The notes beneath the pieces were generated by a model. It did no database searches. It saw nothing but the letters and a program-made list of their open reading frames with translations, and was not told the DNA's origin. The position numbers and the translations under genes are program-made. Positions 1 through 5,176 of a stretch of DNA of 5,543 bases are shown one piece after another (position 1 is the first letter of the stretch; each line of letters opens with the position of its first letter). This DNA comes from Coriobacteriales bacterium (GTDB lineage: Bacteria > Actinomycetota > Coriobacteriia > Coriobacteriales > UBA8131). The stretch is from contig JAITUO010000157.1 of the NCBI GenBank assembly GCA_031286245.1, forward strand, positions 1 to 5,543, in the 5' to 3' direction.

Positions 1-872
1 TGTCGGCAATAGCTTTTTCGAGCTATTTCAAGGGATTCATCTCAACAATTCCAGTATTGCTGGGAGTGATTATTGGGTATATTGTCGCAGCCTTAATGGG
101 CCTGGTAGATTTCCAACCAGTTCTCGATGCTGCATGGATCGGCTTACCGGAATTCCGCTTAGCCAAGTTCGATCTCTCGTCTATCATTTTAGTCGCACCG
201 GTTGCGTTTGTAGTAGTCATCGAACACATCGGTCACCTTTTGGTAGTAGGTGAGATCGTTGGCAAAGATTACTCGAAGATGATGCCGCAATCACTGTTCG
301 GTGATGGACTGGGCACATTTTTTGCCGGTTTCTTAGGTGGGCCTCCACAGACGACATATGCTGAGAATATGGGTGTGATGAGTGTAACCAAGGTCTATAC
401 TACCCAAGTTTTCTGGTATGCAGCAGCTTTTGCCCTGCTGATCGGCGGTTTCATACCCAAGTTGGGAGCATTGATTCAAAGCATTCCAACTGCAGTCATG
501 GGTGGAGTCTCGCTACTGCTATTTGGACTGATAGCTGCCAATGGCTTGAGTATGTTGGTTAACCGACGAGTCGACTTTTCAAAGAACCGCAATTTGATGA
601 TCGTCTCTGCTGTACTGATTGTCGGAGTTGGTATGGAGTGTGCCGGAGTCGTCATTCAACTTGGCGATTATTCGATCCCTGGCATGGCTGCATCTGCGTT
701 ACTTGGGATTATCCTGAACTTAGCTTTACCTCGGGAGAAGGACGAGACCGGCCTGGTCGCCCACGCTGAGTCGCTGGGAGAATCCGGATCAGACGCCCAC
801 GCTGAGTCGCTGGGAGAATCCGGATCAGTCGCCCACGCTGAGTCGCTGGGAGAAAAACCGACTACTGGATAG
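1..872 (+). CDS. UraA-like uracil/xanthine permease (NCS2 family), C-terminal part, truncated at window start
   Basis: Integral membrane nucleobase transporter, probably a proton-coupled uracil permease. The frame is open from base 3, so the true start lies outside the window; a TTG at 57 is internal. Compared with E. coli UraA (429 aa), roughly the first 40% is missing. Two UraA signatures are visible: an IEHIGH segment whose Glu (codon 222-224) matches the substrate-binding Glu of UraA transmembrane segment 8, and a TTYAENMGVM segment whose Glu (363-365) matches the second binding Glu. Several hydrophobic stretches follow, including VMGGVSLLLFGLIAANG and a final one ending in NLALP near 730. 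The core ends there; the remaining tail of about 45 residues is hydrophilic and built of a 12-residue tandem repeat. The family is clear; uracil rather than xanthine is inferred from the resemblance to UraA/PyrP. The next gene starts 22 bp downstream, so co-transcription is likely. Confidence 0.9.
   Translation, partial: SAIAFSSYFKGFISTIPVLLGVIIGYIVAALMGLVDFQPVLDAAWIGLPEFRLAKFDLSSIILVAPVAFVVVIEHIGHLLVVGEIVGKDYSKMMPQSLFGDGLGTFFAGFLGGPPQTTYAENMGVMSVTKVYTTQVFWYAAAFALLIGGFIPKLGALIQSIPTAVMGGVSLLLFGLIAANGLSMLVNRRVDFSKNRNLMIVSAVLIVGVGMECAGVVIQLGDYSIPGMAASALLGIILNLALPREKDETGLVAHAESLGESGSDAHAESLGESGSVAHAESLGEKPTTG
756..854 (+). repeat. 36-bp in-frame tandem repeat (2.75 copies) encoding the permease tail
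   Basis: Units lie at 756-791, 792-827 and a partial 27-bp copy at 828-854. Units 1 and 2 differ only at the second base (GTC versus GAC, Val to Asp); the partial third unit matches unit 1. Each encodes twelve residues of the form (V/D)AHAESLGESGS, acidic and Ser/Gly-rich. The period is a multiple of three, so copy-number change keeps the frame and leaves the end KPTTG intact. Each full unit contains the 8-bp palindrome ATCCGGAT (782-789 and 818-825). The near-identity at DNA level, including third codon positions, points to recent slippage or unequal recombination. Confidence 0.95.
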
Positions 873-894
873 ACAATTTGAATATGGAGTATTA

Positions 895-1542
895 ATGCCA
901 AAAGACCCTCACGGACTGTTCTCCCCAAACCGTCCAACCAAGATTTTGGTGATGCGTCATCCTGAGACATTACAAAACCTTGAACGGCGTTACCAAGGAC
1001 AGATTAACACTGCTCTCTCTGAAACTGGTGAAACACAATGCCAACGAGCAATCTCAGGCCTCATCGCCTGGCAGCCTGATGTGCTCATAGCTTCTCCGCT
1101 GGATCGTTGCATGGCGGTGGCCTGCCCGGTAGCCGAAGCCCTGGAGCTAAACCTGGAAACCGATGTCCGGTTGATGGAGATGGCTTTCGGTGAGCTTGAA
1201 GGGTTGGATCACAATGAAGCCATCGCCAAAGGTTTCGGTTTTCCCTGGGATCCCAGCGCTGGCGTATGGCCAGTCGCCGGAGCTGAGACACTCGAACAAT
1301 TCGCTTCACGGGTGATATCTGCTGCAGATGAAATATCGTCACGTCAAGGTAGAATCGCAGTTGTCACCCACGGAGGCGTAATCAGAGCGTTGACAGCCTA
1401 CTGGATGCAGATATCTGCACCCCAATTCTGGGCGATGGCTGTGCGAAATGTTGAATCGTCTTGTTATAGCCTGGACGAGCAAGGTACTATTTATCTGGAA
1501 AGCTTTGGCCTGAAACCAGAGTGGCTCGGTGAACTGGTTTAG
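895..1542 (+). CDS. Histidine phosphatase family protein (phosphoglycerate mutase-like)
   Basis: Cytosolic phosphatase-fold protein of 215 aa, the usual size for the phosphoglycerate mutase/alpha-ribazole phosphatase branch. The start ATG has GGAG at 886-889, 5 nt upstream. The N-terminal signature is RHPET (residues 21-25), with catalytic His22; the canonical motif is RHGE, so Pro replaces Gly. Further expected parts are SPLDR (68-72) with a second phosphate-binding Arg at 72 or close to it, LMEMAFGELEG (93-103) with the likely acid Glu95, and THGG (158-161) with the second catalytic His159. No adjacent cobalamin genes are seen, so a CobC role is not supported, and the small size and motifs do not settle glycolytic mutase versus broad phosphatase. 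The substrate is unknown. The last codons lie inside a 13-bp tandem repeat that supplies the stop codon. Confidence 0.88.
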   Translation: MPKDPHGLFSPNRPTKILVMRHPETLQNLERRYQGQINTALSETGETQCQRAISGLIAWQPDVLIASPLDRCMAVACPVAEALELNLETDVRLMEMAFGELEGLDHNEAIAKGFGFPWDPSAGVWPVAGAETLEQFASRVISAADEISSRQGRIAVVTHGGVIRALTAYWMQISAPQFWAMAVRNVESSCYSLDEQGTIYLESFGLKPEWLGELV

Positions 1543-1608
1543 CGAGCTGGCTTAGTGAACTGGTTTAGTGAGCTGGCTAAGTGAGCTGGCTAAGTGAGCT
1601 GGCTCGGT
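1519..1608 (+). repeat. 13-bp tandem repeat spanning the stop codon of the phosphatase gene
   Basis: Six full 13-bp units occupy 1531-1543, 1544-1556, 1557-1569, 1570-1582, 1583-1595 and 1596-1608, preceded by a 12-nt variant (1519-1530) lacking one C. Units 1 and 3 are GAACTGGTTTAG plus C or T; units 2, 4 and 5 are GAGCTGGCT(T/A)AGT; unit 6 is GAGCTGGCTCGGT. Units 1-2 and 3-4 form a 26-bp higher-order dimer. The UAG stop at 1540-1542 lies in unit 1, so the array begins in coding DNA and fills the first 66 bp after the gene. The period is not a multiple of three. Confidence 0.93.
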
Positions 1609-1635
1609 GATTCATAGTATCTTTTAGGTTAAGAT
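1607..1635 (+). promoter_or_regulatory. Weak candidate sigma70-type promoter for hisC
   Basis: TAAGAT at 1630-1635 matches four of six bases of the -10 consensus. With a 17-bp spacer the -35 position is GTGATT (1607-1612), matching only three of six bases. It overlaps the last base pairs of the 13-bp array, so array changes would alter the sequence just upstream. A second four-of-six -10-like word, TAGTAT, lies at 1615-1620. A promoter here is plausible from the 155-bp gap, but this assignment is weak. Confidence 0.2.
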
Positions 1636-1697
1636 GAGTCACTGCAACAGTCTTACCCGGGCTTATCCACATGAAATGAAAACGAGGAGGTGTTCAT
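1609..1697 (+). other. hisC leader region with a possible short hairpin
   Basis: These 89 bp between the 13-bp array and hisC hold no convincing gene. GGTTAAGA at 1627-1634 can pair with TCTTACC at 1651-1657, with one bulged T, and ACTG (1641-1644) can pair with CAGT (1648-1651) in the loop. No U-run follows, so it does not look like an intrinsic terminator. No T-box or known riboswitch core is recognisable. A short open frame (ATG 1634, stop 1709-1711, 25 codons) overlaps the hisC start, with only a weak AGG upstream and no run of His or other regulatory codons. Confidence 0.35.
1685..1692 (+). promoter_or_regulatory. Strong Shine-Dalgarno site of hisC
   Basis: AGGAGGTG is a near-perfect anti-16S match ending 5 nt before the ATG at 1698. 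It is the strongest ribosome site in the window and fixes this start. A competing ATG at 1703 in another frame and the overlapping frame that starts at 1690 are excluded by spacing or by lack of homology. Confidence 0.85.
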
Positions 1698-2783
1698 ATG
1701 CAATGGGATAAATTCTTCCGCTCCAATCTTGAGCCTGTTGAAGCATATGTGCCGGGGCTGCGTGAGGAGCAGATCAAAGAGATCGCTCAGGTTGATACGA
1801 TTTATAAACTCTCGTCCAATGAATCCCCTTTTCCGCCTTTCCCGACAGCGATTGCAGCGATGGCAGATCAGCTGGTCAGACTGAACGAGTACCCGGATGG
1901 CTCCAGTTATGAACTGACGCTGCTGCTCAGCCACCACTATGGTATTGCGCAACAGCAGATCATTTGTGGTAATGGCTCTAACGAGTTGATCGATCAGATT
2001 GCCCAAACTTGTTTGGAACCGGGCGATGAGGCTTTGTACTGCTGGCCGTCATTTGTGGTTTACCGCTCTTCTACCCAAATTGCTGGTGCTGACCGACGTG
2101 AACTACCTTTGCGCCAGGACGGCAGCTATGATCTGGCTGCCCTGAAAGCAGCGATCACAGATCGCACTAAAATTATCTATATCTGCTCTCCAAACAATCC
2201 GACCGGGGGCCTGGTCACTCAGGCGGAACTGGCTGATTTTTTGTCTGACCTGCCCGATCATCTGCTGGTAGTCTTTGACGCAGCCTATGAGGAGTTCGTC
2301 GATGATGATTATGCAGCACGTCCTTTAGATTTCTACGATGGTGTCAGGCCGTTTGTAGTGCTGCGGACTTTCTCCAAGATGTACTCTTTGGCTGGAATCC
2401 GGGTCGGTTACGGTTTTGCACCTGAACCATTGGTTGAGCAAGTCAATAAAGTTCGCGCCCCGTTCAATGTCAACAGTATCGCTCAAGCTGCCGCTCGGGC
2501 TTCTCTCGGTGACGAGAAAGAGTTAACGCGCCGCCGCGCACTTAATACCGCCGGGCGTGAACGGCTGTATGATTGCTTTGACCAACTGAATCTACCATAT
2601 TTCAAAAGCCATGGAAACTTCATTTGGGTCACATTGCCCGACGCCATGAGCACCTTTGATCAGCTACTGGCCCGAGGTATTATCGTCCGTAGCTTCGATG
2701 GTGCTCCAGGATTGCGAGTCGGGGTCGGAGATGAGCTAGCAGTTAGTAAGACCATCCAAGCCTTCGAGGAACTGTTCGGCTAA
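1698..2783 (+). CDS. hisC: Histidinol-phosphate aminotransferase
   Basis: PLP-dependent class I/II aminotransferase of 361 aa, the usual HisC length, acting in the cytosol. It converts histidinol phosphate and 2-oxoglutarate from/to imidazole-acetol phosphate and glutamate in histidine synthesis; HisC homologues often also transaminate aromatic keto acids. Visible features are the N-terminal YKLSSNESPFPP segment (36-47), NEYPDG (63-68), GNGSNELID (91-99), CSPNNPTG (163-170) with the PLP-contacting Asn, FDAAYEEF (193-200) with Asp194 and Tyr197, TFSKMYSLAGIRVGY (224-238) with Schiff-base Lys227 and phosphate-binding Arg235, and a C-terminal GLRVGVG with the substrate-binding Arg340. The start is set by a strong Shine-Dalgarno site. 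No other his genes are nearby, so the in vivo role could be histidine or aromatic amino acid metabolism; the family call is firm, the substrate less so. Confidence 0.92.
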   Translation: MQWDKFFRSNLEPVEAYVPGLREEQIKEIAQVDTIYKLSSNESPFPPFPTAIAAMADQLVRLNEYPDGSSYELTLLLSHHYGIAQQQIICGNGSNELIDQIAQTCLEPGDEALYCWPSFVVYRSSTQIAGADRRELPLRQDGSYDLAALKAAITDRTKIIYICSPNNPTGGLVTQAELADFLSDLPDHLLVVFDAAYEEFVDDDYAARPLDFYDGVRPFVVLRTFSKMYSLAGIRVGYGFAPEPLVEQVNKVRAPFNVNSIAQAAARASLGDEKELTRRRALNTAGRERLYDCFDQLNLPYFKSHGNFIWVTLPDAMSTFDQLLARGIIVRSFDGAPGLRVGVGDELAVSKTIQAFEELFG

Positions 2784-2817
2784 TTAGCAAGGGGAAATGG
2801 GTAATTAGGAGAAAACC
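2779..2817 (+). other. hisC-cmk spacer with a small palindrome and the cmk ribosome site
   Basis: GCTAATTAGC (2779-2788) is a perfect 10-bp palindrome that includes the hisC TAA stop. The word TAATTAG recurs at 2802-2808. AGGAGA at 2807-2812 sits 5 nt before the cmk GTG and supports that start. The spacer has no terminator-like stem with a U-run and is too short for a confident promoter, so hisC and cmk are probably co-transcribed. Confidence 0.5.
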
Positions 2818-3567
2818 GTGATAATCGCTATTGATGGGCCAGCTGGCTCCGGTAAGTCGACGGTAGCCAAGCTGGTCGCTGGTCGCATGGGTTTTGCTTA
2901 TCTGGATACCGGTGCCATGTATCGAGCTGTGGCTTGGCGGGCATTGGAAGAAAACATTGACCTCAGTGACCCATTATCGCAACACAGCATCGACCAGATT
3001 GTCGCTTTGGCGACAAATGAACCGGTCGAGTTCGGCTATGAGAAGGGGGAAGCTTTACCCTCTCGCGTCTTCATCAATGGTCGTGAAGTCACCAATCAGA
3101 TCCGCCTTGCCGAAACCGACCGGGTAGTGTCAGCAGTCTCCGCTTTACCAGGGGTCCGCTTGGCACTGACTGAGCAACAACGACGCTTCGGTGAGTCGAA
3201 TGATACTGTGATGGAAGGCCGTGATATTGGAACCGTGGTATTCCCAAGTGCCGAACTGAAGGTTTTTTTAACCGCCAGCGCAGAGGAGCGTGCTCAGCGT
3301 CGGACAATTCAAAACGCTGCCCGTCAGGGCAAGAATTTCGATGAGTCTGAATATGAGCGGATCCTGGCCGACATCCTGCGCCGCGATGAGTATGATTCGA
3401 CCCGCGAGATCTCGCCATTGGCTGTAGCGATTGATAGTATCTTACTGGATACCACTGACTTGAGTATCGAGAAAGTCGTGTCACGCATTGCCGAAATGGC
3501 TGTCGAGCGCTGGGTGATGCCTCCGGCCTTTGAGGATCCCAGTATCGACTACACACAGACAGGTTAG
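2818..3567 (+). CDS. cmk: Cytidylate kinase ((d)CMP kinase)
   Basis: Cytosolic nucleoside monophosphate kinase that phosphorylates CMP and dCMP with ATP, feeding nucleic acid synthesis and the CTP used for phospholipid precursors. The 249-aa product starts at GTG with AGGAGA 5 nt upstream, and the first residues IIAIDGPAGSGKST place the P-loop at 7-14, exactly where bacterial Cmk has it. Other signatures are YLDTGAMYRA (28-37), the CMP-binding EGRDIGTVVFP (133-143), and the lid/C-terminal RRDEYDSTREISPL (188-201) with Asp190, Asp193 and Arg196. The usual length is about 220-230 aa; the excess is a C-terminal tail ending in DYTQTG beyond the last helix. It is followed after 5 bp by plsC, an arrangement consistent with a shared transcript with the lipid and isoprenoid genes. 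Confidence 0.95.
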   Translation: MIIAIDGPAGSGKSTVAKLVAGRMGFAYLDTGAMYRAVAWRALEENIDLSDPLSQHSIDQIVALATNEPVEFGYEKGEALPSRVFINGREVTNQIRLAETDRVVSAVSALPGVRLALTEQQRRFGESNDTVMEGRDIGTVVFPSAELKVFLTASAEERAQRRTIQNAARQGKNFDESEYERILADILRRDEYDSTREISPLAVAIDSILLDTTDLSIEKVVSRIAEMAVERWVMPPAFEDPSIDYTQTG

Positions 3568-3572
3568 CTTTA

Positions 3573-4328
3573 GTGAAACCACTGGACTACTTTTTTGATA
3601 CTTCTGCATCTGGAGAAGACCGTTATCCTCAGCGTTTCTGCAGCTTTTTCCTAGTCTTGATCAAAATTGCATTTACTCCACTGTTTCGTTACCGGTCACT
3701 TGACCGCAAGCATGTACTGAATCTCCCACCTGGTCAGGCAGCGATTCTGGCGGCTAATCATCGGTCATATCTCGACCCGCTTTTTATCATGTCGGAATTA
3801 CGGCCGCATCCAATCCGATTCATGGGTAAGGAAGAGTTCTTTCAGATACATCCAGCAATCTCACGGATGGCAGCCTGGGTCGGAACATACCCTGTCAAAC
3901 GTAATACCTCTGATATGTCAGCGGTCAAGCGTTCGATCCGCATGCTCAAACGTGGCGAGCTGGTGGGCATTTTTCCAGAAGGCACACGTATCCGCTTTGC
4001 CGGACAGATACCTGTGCACCATCAGGGAGTTGCTCTAATTGCACAGGTAACAGATGTACCAGTGATACCAATTCGGATCTGGGGTACCGAGCGGATCTGT
4101 CCAGAAGGTAAGCGTTTCTTTCGCACTCCGAAAGTCAGCTTGCGTTTCGGTGAGCCACTGCGTATCAGCGACGAACCGTTTGCCTCAATGCCAAAAGACC
4201 AACGTAATGAAGCCTTCACCGAAGAAGTGATGCGACGGATATATGATTTGGAACCACTGCCCGGCACACCCGAGGCAACGAATGTGCAAACCCCGGTCTT
4301 CTCCCCACCATCACCTGGAGCCGAGTAA
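3573..4328 (+). CDS. plsC: 1-acyl-sn-glycerol-3-phosphate acyltransferase (PlsC/LPLAT family)
   Basis: Membrane-associated acyltransferase that would acylate lysophosphatidic acid to phosphatidic acid. At 251 aa it is of normal PlsC size. All four family blocks are present: NHRSYLD (62-68) giving the HX4D catalytic motif with His63 and Asp68; GTYPVKR (104-110); FPEGTR (134-139), the glycerophosphate-binding block; and VPVIPIRIWG (162-171). A hydrophobic stretch near residues 22-38 could anchor it in the membrane. The tail (about 227-251) is Pro/Ser-rich and looks disordered. The GTG start has only a weak AGG (3561-3563) in front and lies 5 bp after the cmk stop, so translation may depend on coupling; no better upstream start is possible without overlapping cmk. 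Its stop TAA overlaps the ispH ATG (TAATG). The family is certain; acyl-donor and acceptor preference is not visible. Confidence 0.88.
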   Translation: MKPLDYFFDTSASGEDRYPQRFCSFFLVLIKIAFTPLFRYRSLDRKHVLNLPPGQAAILAANHRSYLDPLFIMSELRPHPIRFMGKEEFFQIHPAISRMAAWVGTYPVKRNTSDMSAVKRSIRMLKRGELVGIFPEGTRIRFAGQIPVHHQGVALIAQVTDVPVIPIRIWGTERICPEGKRFFRTPKVSLRFGEPLRISDEPFASMPKDQRNEAFTEEVMRRIYDLEPLPGTPEATNVQTPVFSPPSPGAE

Positions 4329-5176
4329 TGGAGATCCGCCGTGCCCGCTACGCCGGTGCCTGTTATGGAGTCAAACGCGCACTCAGATTGGTTGAGGAAG
4401 CCATTCAACGCTCCAATCGGCCTGTCAATACGCTGGGGCCTTTGATCCATAATCCCCAGGTTGTCGAGGGACTTAGGGCTTTAGGTATCGAGACAGTCAA
4501 TTCGATCGACGAGGTTGACCACGGCACAATTGTCATCCGGTCACATGGGGTCTCGCCAACAATTATTACTGCTGCTCAAGCCAAAGGCCTGAAAGTCCTG
4601 GACGCTACCTGCCCACATGTCTCCAAGGCTCAGGCTGCTGCCAGCGAATTAAACCGCCAGGGTTATACCGTGGTAGTGGTCGGCGAGCGAGGTCATCCCG
4701 AGGTAGAAGGCATCAGTGGATATGCCGGTGACCAGGTCTTGGTAGTGCAGAATCCTGATGAATTACCGGCTTTCGATGCGATGGCTCGCATCGGTGTGGT
4801 CGCCCAGACAACCCAGACTGCCGATGCTCTGGCATCGATTATCGCTACGATTAACAGCCAGGGGGTGAAGCCAGAGGTATATGACACCATCTGTTTTGCC
4901 ACCCGTCAGCGCCAAGAAGCAGCCAGTGAGCTGGCCGCTGAGGTCGATGTAATGCTGGTCGTTGGCGGACGCAATTCCTCGAATACCACACGTCTAACCG
5001 AACTATGTCGGGCAGTCTGTCCGTCTACTTATCATCTGGAGAAACCCGCAGAGCTGGATGCCTCCTGGTTTGTCAATGCTCACTTTATCGGCATCACAGC
5101 GGGCGCTTCTACACCGGAATCCCAGATCGAAGCCGTCGAAAGCCAACTGTATGGATTATTCACAGAACAGGACTAG
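4328..5176 (+). CDS. ispH: 4-hydroxy-3-methylbut-2-enyl diphosphate reductase
   Basis: Last enzyme of the MEP (non-mevalonate) pathway: reductive conversion of HMBPP to isopentenyl and dimethylallyl diphosphate by an iron-sulfur protein in the cytosol. The 282-aa product is a short IspH (E. coli 316 aa). The three cluster cysteines are Cys12 (GACYGVKRAL), Cys95 (ATCPHVSK) and Cys189 (ICFATRQRQ). Substrate and catalytic residues are also in place: His41 (LIHNPQV), His73 (RSHGVSP), His123 and Glu125 (GHPEVEG), Thr161 or its neighbour (AQTTQT), Ser/Asn of GGRNSSNTTRL (213-223) and the TAGASTP block (257-263). The ATG overlaps the plsC stop by one base and GGAG at 4317-4320 provides a ribosome site 7 nt upstream, inside plsC. 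This implies tight coupling to plsC. Presence of ispH shows that the organism makes isoprenoids by the MEP route. Confidence 0.96.
   Translation: MEIRRARYAGACYGVKRALRLVEEAIQRSNRPVNTLGPLIHNPQVVEGLRALGIETVNSIDEVDHGTIVIRSHGVSPTIITAAQAKGLKVLDATCPHVSKAQAAASELNRQGYTVVVVGERGHPEVEGISGYAGDQVLVVQNPDELPAFDAMARIGVVAQTTQTADALASIIATINSQGVKPEVYDTICFATRQRQEAASELAAEVDVMLVVGGRNSSNTTRLTELCRAVCPSTYHLEKPAELDASWFVNAHFIGITAGASTPESQIEAVESQLYGLFTEQD

Noticed and set aside
668..970. Open frame of 100 codons on the minus strand with SPSDSAWA-type repeats
   Set aside because: It is the antisense shadow of the 36-bp repeat and flanking coding DNA; it overlaps two well-supported genes and shows no family match.
1519..1608. 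CRISPR array
   Set aside because: The 13-bp units are directly adjacent with no spacers and are far too short; the same holds for the 36-bp and 45-bp repeats.
2779..2788. GCTAATTAGC palindrome as an operator or terminator
   Set aside because: Only 10 bp, AT-rich, no U-run and no matching site elsewhere in the window; most likely chance around a TAA stop.
3089..3556. Long minus-strand frame of 155 codons inside cmk
   Set aside because: cmk has all family motifs through this region; the antisense product has Arg/Ser-rich composition typical of shadows.
3561..3575. Frameshift or misplaced start at the cmk-plsC junction because the plsC ribosome site is weak
   Set aside because: Both reading frames are complete with family-consistent ends; a 5-bp gap with a GTG start is common in coupled operons.
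4022..4450. Minus-strand frame of 142 codons across the plsC-ispH junction
   Set aside because: Both plus-strand genes are complete with conserved motifs here; no recognisable protein on the minus strand.
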